This document shows, one piece after another, positions 23,276 to 34,918 of a DNA stretch of 64,000 nucleotides. Source of the stretch: Puccinia triticina (Eukaryota > Basidiomycota > Pucciniomycetes > Pucciniales > Pucciniaceae); the NCBI RefSeq assembly GCF_026914185.1, contig NC_070573.1:4209501-4273500 (forward strand). Reading direction: 5' to 3'. The notes under the pieces were generated by a model that searched no databases, was not told the DNA's origin, and saw only the letters and a list, made by a program, of their open reading frames with translations. Position 1 is the stretch's first letter, and every line of letters begins with the position of its first letter. The position numbers were made by a program, and so were the translations under genes.

Positions 23276-23535
23276 CAGAATAGGAGTGCGCCTCAGCAGG
23301 GCGTTGATAAACGCACTCCCCCCTGCCAACGGCACACCCACACCCACACCCTTCAAAGAAGGGTGTGTGGAGGGACACACCCTTTTTTCCCGTAAATGCC
23401 CATTGTCAGGGATGTACAGGCTTTGTACAGGAGGGTGAGGGAGGCGGCAAGCTGGTATACGCATACCAGCTTGCTGGAAGGAGAGTGAGTCCCTCTTGGC
23501 AAGCTGGTATGTGTATACCAGCTCGCCAGGAGGAA
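23276..23535 (-). repeat. array-flanking module, copy 1
   Basis: The reverse complement of this block matches 34686-34918: a GCTGGTATACACATACCAGC-type hairpin, then a CTGTACA pair, then GGGTGTGGGTGTGGGTGTGC-like sequence, then GTTTATCAACGCCC. In both copies a hairpin array starts at the same module border. The module therefore marks a repeat family to which the array belongs. Confidence 0.75.
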
Positions 23536-23549
23536 CTTCCCTCCATGTG

Positions 23550-25990
23550 GGGTGTTGATAAACGCACACCCCCCTCCTTGGGGCACACCCACACCCAGGC
23601 CCTTCAAAAAGGGCATGTGGGGCCACACACCCGCATCCACGGCCTATTTTAGCCCTTGGTGTGGGACCCAAAGGGTGTGCAAGGGTGTGCACGGCCCTGC
23701 AGAGGCATGCAAGGGCATGTAAAGCCTTGCATGGGCGTGCACCAACAGGCCCATGTCTATGTACATAGTACATTATGTTAGTTACATTATATACTAACAT
23801 AATGTACATAGTACATTATGTTAGTTAAATTATGTGCTAACATAATGTACATAGTACATTATGTACTAACATAATGTACATAGTACGTTATGTACTAACA
23901 TAATGTAAATAGTACAGCCCATCCCAGCCAAAGAGGGCCAGGAGGGGCGAGCTCTCTGCCCCTTTGACCGGTGGGGAGTGAAGGCCTGGGGGGGAGGGGA
24001 GGGGAGGGCAGTAGAACTTCTGAGTCACCACCTCCCTTTGATTGGCAAGTGTACCTTGCCCCTCCTGTGGCAAGCGTACCTCGCCCCTCCCAGCCAAAGA
24101 GGGCTGGGAGGGGCGAGCTCTCTGCCCCTTTGACCGGCTGGGAGTGGGGGCCTGGGGGGGGGGAGGGGAGGGGAGGGGAGTAGGACTCCCAAGTCCCCAC
24201 CTCCCTCTACCTCCCTTCAATTGACAAGCAAGCCAATTGAAGGGAGACAACATTTACATAGGCTCACATAAGCCAACCTGGAATCCAGGTTGGCTTATGT
24301 AAGCCCCCCACAATCACCTTTGATTGGCTCGCTTGCCAATCAAAGGAAGGTAGAGGGAGGGGGGGGCTGGGGAGTCCTACTCCCCCCCCAGGCCCCCACT
24401 CACAGCTGGTCAAAGGAGAAGGAGGTCAAAAGGGGCAGAGAGCTTGCCCCTCCCGGCCCTCTTTCGCCAGGAGGGGCTTTACGCTTGCCGATTGAAGGGA
24501 GGTGGGGACTCGGGAGTCCAACTCCCCTCCCCTCCCCCCAAGCCCCCACTTCCCACCAGTAGAAGGGGAGGGAGGGCCAAAGGGGCAGAGAGATTGCCCC
24601 TCCTGGCCCTCTTTGGCCAGGAGGGGCTGTACTATGGACATAATGTAGATATTACATTATATTAGTACATATGTACTATTTACATTGTCACCAGGGGATA
24701 TTTTGACGCACTCTCCAGAAAGTACCATACTGTACCCTTTTTCTGTAACTGTGCTGGATGCCTTTGATGAAAGTAGTGTAAGAATTAATGAAAAATTCTG
24801 GAACTAATCCACAAATGATCTGAAACTGATCCTAAATTCATGCATAAACCATCCAGAAGTCATGCAGAAGTCAACTGGAACACAACTGGAATGCAGTTGA
24901 AACCACTACAAAGCAATGGCCACAATCAAAGCATAATTCAATTTGAATTGTTTGGTAATTAAGATGAATTATTGGGTTTCAATTCATATTATTTATATGC
25001 ACATGAAGGTGGTAATTGTTTTCACTTTTCTAATGTAACTGTCATGTGCGTGTGTGTAAGTTTGTTAAAAATCACAGGTCGGGCCTCCCGCAGATCAACA
25101 ACATGGACATCCCTGTTAGAATGATGTGAAAGGCCCATCTGAATTGGCATATTTCCCTAAAGAAGGCCAGTATCATCTAGAATTGAGCCAAAAAAGGATG
25201 AAAGTAGGGTGAAAATATGAGTCAAGTCAAGCTTGGAGGTGTGTGGTCCCAGATTTCAGATAGACATCCTGGCTTCTTAAAATATATAAGCTTGTGAGTT
25301 GTTTTTGTGTGTTTGTTTTTTTCCAATGTCTCCATGCACATGCATGTGAGTTTTTTCCACTTTGCCAATGTCACCTTTGTGTACACGCGTACATTAGAGT
25401 GACAGATCACTGGAGGCGCCTTTCACAGCTCCATTACAAGTAAAAACTGGTCAGAAAGACATGAAAGCCCCCACAGGTCACATTTACGTTGTTTGGAACC
25501 CCTTTGACATAGAGAAATTGATCAACAGAAATTCACCATAAATGAGTAATAATTGGGCATTAATTAACTATGATTTCATGAAAGATTAAATCAGTTATAC
25601 TTAGAAGATTCAATGGTTCTATACAACATTGCACAAGGTCCTGTGATAATTCCGCATCACTTCTGACACACTTCCCATTGACCTCTGAAGAATTTTCAAT
25701 CATTTCCTAATCCACATCTGACTCACATCAGACCCAGAACAACATAAAATTAGACTCTGGCACTCTCTGGAGAGTGCGTCAAAGTCTCCCCTGGTGTGTG
25801 TACATAGAAATGGGAATGTGGGTGCACACCCTCACACGCCCATGCAGGGACATGGACACCCTTGCACACCCTTTGGGTCCCACACAAAGGGCTAAAATAG
25901 GGCGTGGGGGCAGGTGTATGGCCCCGCACGCACTTTTCAAAGGGTGTAGGTGTGGGCGCGGCCCTGGGAGGGGGGCATGCGTTTATCAAT
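23550..25990. mobile_element. giant foldback palindrome, right arm split by a nested element
   Basis: The centre is at 24283 in a perfect short palindrome (AACCTGG and CCAGGTT around it). Outward the arms pair imperfectly. Near the centre lie G-rich blocks (CAGCCAAAGAGGGCCAGGAG at about 23924, and inverted near 24600), then AT-rich ACATAATGTACATAG words, then an outer arm at 23550-23775 against 25797-25990 (GATAAACGCAC ... CCAAAGGGTGTGCAAGGGTG). The right arm is interrupted by 24689-25796. Pro-rich frames here are by-products of G-rich sequence. Confidence 0.75.
24689..25796. mobile_element. 1.1-kb element with CACCAGGGGA ends (CACTA-like)
   Basis: The left end CACCAGGGGATATTTTGACG (24689) mirrors CACCAGGGGAGACTTTGACG (complement of the right end at 25796). 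Identity extends through CGCACTCTCCAGA. The flanks are TGT on both sides (24686-24688 and 25797-25799), and a 3-bp duplication is the CACTA/EnSpm length. No coding sequence of note lies inside. The insertion splits the right arm of the foldback palindrome, so it is younger than that structure. Confidence 0.75.
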
Positions 25991-27859
25991 GTCAGCTGGC
26001 TACTATGTCAGAGCCACCATGACATAATCTCAAAAGCAAACATGAAATATTATTACGTAAGAAAGATACACTAGTACTGCTATTACTTATAATTAGACAT
26101 ATAAAACCTGGAATATTACTCCATATTCTGAATCTAAGCCTAATTTAACCTAGGGTACCTCACTTCAAGGTACCCTTAATTGTTATTCCTTCCTTGTGTA
26201 AATTGACTTCAAGAGTTTAACAGGGGTACCACGTCCCGCGTGAATCCACCTGTATGCTTGTAAACATAACCACATATGCTTTTACCCCAGTTTCAGTGAC
26301 AAAACTGAGGTGTTGTGTATAGTTTAGAAGATAGTAATAATGTTGTGTGGCGCAGCCAAGCCCGCGTGCTCTGTAGCCAGGCGCACCTGACAACAGTAGA
26401 GCCCTGTCGCCTGGAGCTCAAGCCCCCACGCGTGGTGTACACATATGCATAATGCATAAACCAGCCCGCAACCAAAGCGCCTGGGTTACCAGTACCCAAG
26501 AATGGGCCAGAATGCGCCCCAATAGGAATATTACATGTGTTACATGTACCACACACATGTGATTTACAGCTTGATAAAGTATAATAACCATGTCATAAAA
26601 CATAGACACCTTACACGTCTCACCAGACCAGAATACCCCTTGTAGTGTGTGCAGGAGAGCATAGAAGGCGCCCTAGCCTCCTCCTATGCCTCAGCACACA
26701 TGACCTACACATGTAATGAATGTATAGAATGGTTCAAATGAACTGCAGCATTCAATGAGCGCCTCCAGAGCATGTATAAAGCACTGCTTACACATGTACA
26801 ACTCCACAGAATCCAGTTCTAGCACATTCTGTGGCACATTGCCACGGAAATAAGTGTCACACAACCCCCCAACCAGCCCCTATGATGTGGTAAAGATGGT
26901 ATAAAATCACGCAGAACCTCTGTAATTGGTCCTTGGCATCCCTTGTATCCAAGCCCCAGGGTTCCACAATCATCAGCGCCCTCCTGCGCAGCTAATTTGC
27001 CTCAGACGACGCCCACAAATGTCCCCATGTCCCCTGGGCGCCCATAGAGGCCTGCCTAGTCTATAAAAAGGGCTCTTTCTCCGCCCAAAAGGAGATTCTG
27101 CATGCTTATTTACACTATTATATTTTACCCGCCTTCAACATGTGCTCAATAGCCTGTTTCCAGCCTGGTAAGACCTTTAGTAGTTGTTTTTAGCCTCATT
27201 CTTTCTCCAGAAACTGCCCAGTTTCCATCCAGCCTTCAGAATCAACCTCTTCAAGCGCTTTCAACTGCCCATTTTCTACCCTGAAGAACCTCAAGACTTT
27301 AAGGGCTTTTTACTAGTAAGTTTAAACCCCTTCTCTTGAGATTCTCCGCCATTCCTTACTGGGATTTAAACCACCCCTGTTCACAGGCCCCAGTGTGTAC
27401 TTTTGAGGGATTAAACACCCCTGATTTTATCAGGCCCCTCTTTATGTAACTACAAGGGGAAGCCCCCAAATCTGGGGTTACAGGGGGTGTTAAAGTCATA
27501 GGGGTTTGTCAATCACAGGAGGTGAAAGGTAAAAGGGTAATGTGACAGCTCAAAGGAAACAGATTAAATTTTTCAAAACTTTGATGTTGCAATTCCTGGG
27601 TGACTATCTACATAACAGGCATTCAGTCAAAGGAAAGAAAATTTGAAATGAAAACTTGGTAAGAAACCAAAATTAGTGCAAACTGGTGAAATAAATTCAA
27701 GTTTTTTGAAGAAGACACAAAAGTTGTGCTGGAAAGACAATTGTTGGGGAAATATTGATGAGGTAATTAATTCATAAACTCTGAACATGAGAAAGAAATT
27801 CCTTGTAAAAAATGTTTTTAAGTTTCATATGAAGCCTGGCCAATTTCAGGGTGAGGAAT
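25991..27859. other. intergenic, with a TATA-like site at 27062
   Basis: There is no gene. A TATAAAAAG box at 27062-27070 is followed by a CT-rich leader and possible splice donors, resembling a retrotransposon LTR promoter region. Similar TATA-like boxes at 33325 and 56098 sit in comparable surroundings. No LTR boundaries could be established. Confidence 0.3.
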
Positions 27860-29668
27860 CACTACATTTGTAGTTTAGCTTGACTTGATTTTTGAAAGTG
27901 CAACATAGAGCTGACAATGACTAAAAACAGGTTCATGAAGCACAATACCAACATTTCCAATTCTTTGACCTTGAGATTTATTAATTTTCAGGGAGAAAGC
28001 CAGATTGACAGGAAATTGCTTTCAAATGAGCTTGAAAGGCAGTCCAGACTTGTCTGGGTCAGATATGAAAGGAATGTGAGGGATAGCCACAGAATCATTA
28101 ACTCTGTTACCTGATATGACTCTTGTGTGAATCACATTTGGACCCAAGTTTTCCACAATCAACCTGGTTCCATTACAAATTCCCATTGTCCGATCAAGGT
28201 TCCTGAGCATTATTATTGGCACTCCACATTTTAGTTGAATAATATGAGGTGGGAACCCTGAGATGTTCAACCCTTAGATATACTCTTGAAAATATAGGTT
28301 TTGGGGATCATCTTCCACAGAATCAAAGCTTGTGCAAGTTCTCCCCTGAGATGGAATGGATTCTAGAATTCTAGAGTTTATTTGTTTTGAAGAAATATTC
28401 TTGCAGTCTTATGAGATGATTCAAATTTTGCTCCTGAGAACCCCCATGAATGACCATAGAAGCAGGTGGGTTGATTTTGTTGTTTGATTGAGTGATAACT
28501 TCACATCTCCAATGGATAAGAGAAACTGCTGAAATTGAGGATCACATGCTGCACACATGTTGTCTGGAAGTTGGATGATATTTTGTTGAAAGTATCATCA
28601 GCAGTAAGAGTTGACAATGCTTGCATCAAAAATCTAGGGACATGTTCCCTTCCACACCACTGGTAAAACCTGATGTAAATAACCTCCAAGTACAATTACC
28701 TTGCCACCAAAGGGTTGATCTGAATCCATCAAGTCTTGGAGTAATCTGTCTCAGTGTTTCCCAATTCAAGGGCATGTCTATGTGTCATTGGGGCTTCATC
28801 CCAAATGATAAGCTTTGATTGCCTCAACACATCAGCCTTTTGAGAATGTTTTGTGATTGAAGAAACTGAATTTTGCAGAAGCTTTGGAGGAATTCCAAAA
28901 TTCAACTGAGCAGTCCTGCCATATGGCATGTTCATAGCTACAATTCCTGTGGGTTCAGAGAGAATAAAAATCAAGATGGTATGGCTGGGAAAATGAGACC
29001 TCACCACTTCTTGCACCTGTGATAGCAACTCTTTGGGTTGATCTGACATTTTCCAGTAAGCAGTTGTATCAGAAAGTCTTTCCAGATCCCCCTGGACCAT
29101 CATTAAAGGAGCAAGCAGGTTGTTCTGAATAGCATGCATTGATGATCTGATCAAAGCCTGATCTCTGCTGATTGTTCAAATGATTTGCATTGTCAATATG
29201 AGATATCCACACATTGAAGACCATTTTGTAAAAGGATTGGATGGATTACTTCAATCATCTGATTTGTCATGAGTGCATCATCTTGAAATCCCTGATGGAT
29301 CTCCAGTCTTCAGTCATGTAATGGTAGGAAGAATTTCATAAACACAGAGGGTATTAAGGTTGAAATCTTGCTATAAGTATGCCAAATGACTTTTGCAAAT
29401 AAGATGGCATCATTGTTTCATTTGCTTCAGCCATTGTGGCTTCCAAATAATGATCATTTTCCAACAGACCCCGGGCCAAAGCAGCTGAACAAAAACTGTT
29501 AATTTGTCTCTGAAATGTACAAAGATCCTCAAAAGAGGTTGCACCAGTGACATGATTGAGTAGTAGCTGTAAATGCCATCTTTCTGCATCAGAAGGATAA
29601 ACTGCATAAATTCTATCAATTAAAGTACCCCTCTGCCTTGGCTTCCATTCTTTGCTTGTGGGGTGCAA
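27860..29668 (-). pseudogene. decayed Helitron helicase (Pif1-like domain)
   Basis: Several minus-strand pieces occur in the order expected for the C-terminal Pif1-like helicase of Helitron Rep-Hel proteins. WKPRQRGTLIDRIYAVYPSD and LLLNHVTGATSFEDL (29668-29354) come first. GIVAMNMPYGRTAQLNFGIP and the Walker B box SKLIIWDEAPMTHRHA (near 28800-28940) follow. Next are LKCGVPIIMLRNLD and NGTRLIVENL (28270-28130), and last [15 protein letters not shown] and [15 protein letters not shown] (about 28000-27880). The frame breaks between pieces, an in-frame stop precedes the last, and no Walker A loop or Rep HUH motif was found. Helitron termini were not identified. The fragment cannot code for an active helicase. 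Confidence 0.85.
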
Positions 29669-29899
29669 TGTATAGTCGTGGATGTCAAAAAAAATAAAAA
29701 TAGAGAGATAAGTTGCAGATAGTTTGAAAGAGAAAATCCTCCAGCATGCTTCTGGAGCTGCTACCCATCAATATTCTCTGAATCTATTCACCCCATCAAT
29801 ATTTTCTTCAACATCCAAGGCTGATATATCATAATATTTGTACAGGTATTTGACTGCACAAATTTCTACATTGATGTGACAGTGAAATTTGGCTGATAA

Positions 29900-30146
29900 C
29901 ACTGCAAAAAAAACTGTGTCAACTGTGAGCAGTTGACATGTGGTAACTCTGAGGAAGCTTGTGGTATTACACCAGCCTTACTCAAGGTTTGACTCAACCC
30001 AAGCTTCAATGCACAGTCACTGTGCACCTTGCACAGTGACTGTGCCAACAAAGACACTTGTGCATTCATGTGGAGTTACAATGGCAGCTTGGCTTGAGTA
30101 TCCTGCATGTCAACTGCAAGCAGTTGTCCAAGTTTTTTTTGCAGTG
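29900..30146. mobile_element. 247-bp CACTA-like miniature element
   Basis: The ends CACTGCAAAAAAAACTGTGT (29900) and the complement of CACTGCAAAAAAAACTTGGA (ending 30146) are inverted, with a further inner match CAACTG ... GCAGTTGACATG. TAA flanks both sides (29897-29899 and 30147-30149) as a 3-bp duplication. The element lies upstream of the helicase remnant. A related, truncated copy is at 33011-33128. Confidence 0.85.
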
Positions 30147-30649
30147 TAAGTATGAATTGGAGGGCATGACCCAGCAGTTGTCAATGATAAAGTGGTTATT
30201 TCCTCTTGTGATTGTTGGTTCATTGTAAATTCTCCTATAAAACTGGTAAGAATTTTCATTCATTAGAATTTCAGGGGAGTTGACTTTGGGATTGTTGTTG
30301 TGGGTGTTGTTGAAATTGCATTTGATTTGGTGTTCTTGCATAATGTTTGGGAAAATGAACATCTGGATTAGAAACCCCCCTTGAAAATTTTTGTGATGGA
30401 ATGGGAAAATGAAAATCAGGGTTATAAAACATTCTTGAAGTGTGTTGTGATGGTATATATTCTCTAAAGTGGCTGGTCTGATGATTACCAAAGTGGCTGT
30501 TCTAATGAATACCAAAGTGGCTGGTCTGTTGATTACCAAAGTGGCGGGTCTGTTGAATGCCAAAGTTGTTGTCCAAAATTGATCCTGTACTGGTAGTTTT
30601 GTGTACATGAAGATTATCTAGATCATTATAAATATGGGAAATCTTGTTA

Positions 30650-32380
30650 AACCACTTCTTTGTATAGCAGTCTCATTTTTGTTATTGTGAAAAGAAAGTG
30701 AAGGGGAAGAAGATTCTGAAAAATAATGTTGTGTTTCTCTGAATCTAGCTTGCTGTTCTGCAGCATAAGCTCTTCTCAATTGTTCATTGGATTGTTGCAT
30801 TTTTGCAATGAAAAAAGCAAAGGATTATTAATCAGAACGGGGAAGTTAATTGAGGTGTGATGAGGAGGATAGTAGTGGGTGGTGTCTGATGAGTGGATTG
30901 GTTGGGGGGAACTAAAAGCAGATTGTGTTGATTGTGTTGTTTATATAATGTGTTATGTTGAAGGTTCAGATGGGTACAATCAGCCATTTTCAAGGTTATA
31001 GATGTGTAACCAAGTCCGATGAAGCTGATTGCTTCAACAGACTTGGTTGTTGGTGTGAAGCCAAGTCTGATGAAGCAGAATTGTTGTGGAAGTGTTTATC
31101 AATGACATTGAAGATAATTACCCAGGTGTGGATATCTGTCCAAGCAATCTGCACATCCCTAAGGGAACACTGAACGGAGTCAACGCAAGTCTGTTGAACG
31201 GAGTCCAGGGATGGAGTATAAATTTATGGGGTCCTTCCAGCAGACTTGGAGTTGTCCACTCAGTCTTGATGGCCGCAGTCCTCCAGAGAGCGCGAGTATG
31301 CCTTGCTGAGGAGGTGTGAAGCGGCTCCAACTTCCTTCACCCAATGGCTGGTGTACACCCAACAATCTTCTTGAACAGACTGGGTTATAGATGTCTCACC
31401 CTGTCTGTTCAAGCAAAAAGAAAATCAACGCCGGCGTTACATGCATACCAACGCTGGCGTTACTTGCATAAACAGATTTTGTATGGGTTTGTTTGGCCCC
31501 CAGACCCTATATCTTGAGTTATATGTAGATAATGAGGATCAATAAGACCCCTTTGAGATAATGAGGATCAATAAGACCCCTTTGTATGGCAGCCTTGTTT
31601 TGTGCATTTTGAAAAGAAAATGAAAGGGAAGAAAATGCTGCAACAGATCATTTCCTTTTTATGAATGTACTTTGCCTTTATGCTGCATAAGCTCTTTTCA
31701 AATGTTCAATGGATTTTTGCATTTTTGCAATGAAAAATGAAAAAATTTGAGAATCAGAATAGGGAATTTAATTGAGGTGTGAATTGATGAGTGGGACAGT
31801 ATACTCATCAACGTGGGTGGTGTCTGATGGTCAGTTGTGGGAGTGTATGTAGCCAAGCCTGATAAAGCAGATTGCTTCAACAGACTCAGTTGTTGGTGTG
31901 AAGCTGAGTCTGATGAAGTAGATTTGTAACGGAAGTGGTTATCAATGTGTTCACTTTTACCGGTGACACATCTGGAAGCGAGTCCGTTCAAGCATCCAGT
32001 GCTGAACGGAGTCTCTTACAGACATGCAGTACGGATGGGTTGAACGGATTCTGTTAAACTTACAGGCACGCCGTACAAAGTTGTGGGCGTGCCGCGTCGC
32101 CATTCCGTTCCAGAAGACTGGCACACATATTTCAGAGACACAGAGCTGGCTGCTGAGACTTGAGGTAGTCTGTTCAAGTATTCTGATTTGAACTGAGATG
32201 GTGATGTCTCACCCAAAGCTGCTTGAACGGACTCCTTAATACAAAAAGAGCATTGACGCCAGTGTTACATGCATACCGACGCCGGCGTTACTCGCATGAC
32301 AGATAACTGTACAGGTTTGTTTGGCCCCCAGAGGCTATTCCTTTAGTTATATGTAGATACTTATTTTATTAATATAATTA
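30650..32380. repeat. tandem segmental duplication of about 0.9 kb
   Basis: The two halves, about 30650-31560 and 31575-32380, share in order GCATAAGCTCTT, GAGGTGTGA, GATTGCTTCAACAGACT, GTTGTTGGTGTGAAGC, GGCGTTAC with CATGCATACC, and GGTTTGTTTGGCCCCCAGA. The copies are clearly diverged, so this is an old duplication. No gene is evident. Confidence 0.75.
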
Positions 32381-33726
32381 CACCATTTTTCTCACATGTT
32401 TTTTCGCCATAATTACCAATATATCATTGGAATTATCCCTAGGAATTTTGTTCCAGAGTTTTATACTCTTTTATACTAGTTTTGCACCACGTGTAGCTAA
32501 AAATAGTATTCCTTGGCATCACGCAGGCTGACAATCAAGGCCCCTCCTTGTGAGCTGGTATGTGTATACCAGCTTGCTGAGAGGGACTCTCCTCCCGGCA
32601 AGCTCCTCTCTTGGTGAGCTGGTATATTTATACTAGCTCGCTGAGAGGGAAGTTGCAGCCACAGAGTACATGTCACAGTACCCTACACGTACCAAGTACC
32701 TGCAATTGTTCACATTACATAGAGTACATTCCTTTTTACACCTTTATTACATATTATATCATTAGATACAAGCTTAAGAATGTACTCTTGTTATACATTA
32801 AATTACTGATAATCATAGTTAAATACAGTTAACATAATTTAATGTTGTTATAAGAGTTAAGCTACAGGTAAACAGAGATTACAATATACTGTAACATTAC
32901 TGTACACGTGAAATACCCCCAAGACAGGTATCACTCATTACGCCTCATTCCCTACTTACATAACATATTGATCATGATACAAATACATGATGTAATCTAT
33001 TACTCTGCATGATGCACAGTGACTGTGCAACAAAAGACTGTTGAGTGCTTGGGTGGAGCTATAACAAGGGCTATACAGAAGTATCTTGCATGTCAACTGC
33101 TGTCAGTTGCGCAAGTTTTTCTTGTAGTGGAATGGAATCACTGATTCCTATGATCAGCTAGTGTACACAGCTACTGATCTAGGATCAGTACTGACCATTA
33201 AACTGCCCTGATCATTTCCAATATTGATCCTAATGAGGAGCTGCTTCCTTTGAGTGCTTCCAGTTCCCCCCTGGTCCTGAAGCGCCTCCCAGCGCCTCAT
33301 ATCCTCTCCTGCTTTTTTCCCCTCTATATAAACACGCCCCCCAGGACTGTTTATCCCTCAGAATATTATTACAGCAAATTTCAACCTATACTATAGTTAA
33401 AACAGTGCTTTCATTCTCACCTGTCTTTCAATTCAGGAATAACATCAACTCTTGATTACCCTTACCTTTTTGTAGGTAAAACCACAAACCCAAGTTGAGT
33501 TATTCCTTGGATGCCTATTAAAACCTGGTGTTGATCTGGATGTGCCTTCATTGAGCAAGCCTCTCAGTCAAGATTACTGATAGAGTGAAACCTTTTACAG
33601 GTCTTACCATGAACCCATTGGCCCATCCTTGGCATCTTACGCTATCATCTTGCTAGTAACAACACTCACAGACATGGTTAGTTACCTACAGGCTGACAGA
33701 ATCTCCCTCCAGCAAGCTGGTATGTG
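32381..33726. other. intergenic with hairpin words and a TATA-like site
   Basis: At 32550-32640 the GAGCTGGTATGTGTATACCAGC-type hairpin appears twice (second copy diverged), linking this stretch to the array-flanking module. A TATATAAAC box lies at 33325-33333. At 33690-33726 the sequence CCAGCAAGCTGGTATGTG is the left part of a module copy that resumes at 34686. Confidence 0.35.
33011..33128. mobile_element. truncated CACTA-like miniature element
   Basis: This resembles the right two thirds of 29900-30146 (CATGTCAACTG ... CAGTTG, CAAGTTTTTCTTGTAGTG). Its right end is the complement of CACTACAAGAAAAACTTG, a common CACTA-type terminus. The left end is missing. Confidence 0.6.
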
Positions 33727-34685
33727 TAGGGATGTTGATGGGTTGGGTCAACCCGGAAAGACCCAAGACCCAATGGGTTCTGGGTTGGGTTTGGGCAGCC
33801 CTCAGGCCTCTCTTTCAAAAACCGACCCAATTAGATAATCAGGTTGGGTTTGGGAAGGGTTTTCCCCATTTGGGTTGGCCCATGAACCCGATTGTAACCC
33901 AAAAGGAGGCTATCCATGCTTCAGTCTGACCAAAAATGTACGTCATGCTCAATGACTGGCCAGGAGAGATACGACAAGATGAATTTGTAACAGCTCTCTG
34001 CAAGGAATACATACCTCCCGGCAAGCTGGACTTTGATCACAGCAGCTTGGCAAAAGGAATACATAACTCCCAGAGAGCTAGACTTATGAGAAGCTTTCCA
34101 AGAGGAATAAATACCTCTCAGCAAGATGGATTTGTACCAGCTTGCCAAGAGAAATCCATACCTCTCGGCAAGTTGGGCTTTGACCAGCTTGCTGGGAAGA
34201 ATACTCACGGTGACCTGGTCAAATTCCAGCTTGCCAGGAGGTATGTATTTCTATCAGCAAGCTGGACTTGGGTCAATTGTACAGGGGCGTACATGTCCCT
34301 GCACGCCAAAAAAGGATGGCGTACACAGGTTTTGTTGTAACCTAACTAGTCAGGTTACAGATAGTGACACTTGCTAGCCCTCAAGAACAGGTTTATGCCC
34401 GGGAAAACAAGCTGAACAGCTTGTTTTCCTGTTGTTCATTGCATTACTATTTGTTCTAGTCACCATATTTCGAGGATGGCGTACACACCTGTGTACAGCG
34501 TTTTTGGCGTGCATGTACTAAGAATTTGGTGTGCATTTAGCAAAATTTATGTTGTCCTGGGTCTGCCCAAGACCCAAATCTTGGGTTTGGGCAGTACATT
34601 TGCAGTTTTTTCCCAACCCGGTGCTCACGTCCAGTTGGGTTTGGGCCACATTTTCCGACCCAAACCCCACCCGTTGAGATCCCTA
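33727..34685. mobile_element. 959-bp non-autonomous hAT-like element with TAGGGAT ends
   Basis: The left end TAGGGATGTTGATGGGTTGG (33727) and the complement of the right end TAGGGATCTCAACGGGTGGG (34685) are an imperfect inverted repeat that fits YARNG. Subterminal GGGTTTGGG and CCCAACCC words follow. Flanking GGTATGTG and AGTATGTG (next to the ends, with one extra G on the right) look like an 8-bp duplication with one change. Fusing the flanks restores the module hairpin seen intact near 23500. The body holds degenerate copies of CAGCTTGCCAAGAGG. Confidence 0.65.
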
Positions 34686-34918
34686 GAGTATGTGTATACC
34701 AGCTTGCCAAGAGGGACTCACTTTCCTTCCAGCGGTGTATATCAGCTCACCTTCTCCCTCGCATGCCTGTACAAATCCTGTACACGCCTGAAAATGGGTT
34801 TGGACGGGAAAAAAAACGGTGTGCCCCTCCACAGGCCCTTTTTCAAAGGGCGTGGGTGCGGGTGTGCCCCTGGGGGCGGGAGTGCATGTATCAACGCCCG
34901 CTAAATCACCCTCTATAA
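34686..34918 (+). repeat. array-flanking module, copy 2
   Basis: This is the inverse of 23276-23535. It starts with TATGTGTATACCAGCTTGCC and ends with GCATGTATCAACGCCCGC just before array 2. Confidence 0.75.

Noticed and set aside
23888..24665. Pro-rich proteins of 70-120 residues on both strands
   Set aside because: They arise from G- and C-rich foldback arms, overlap each other on both strands, and have no independent support.
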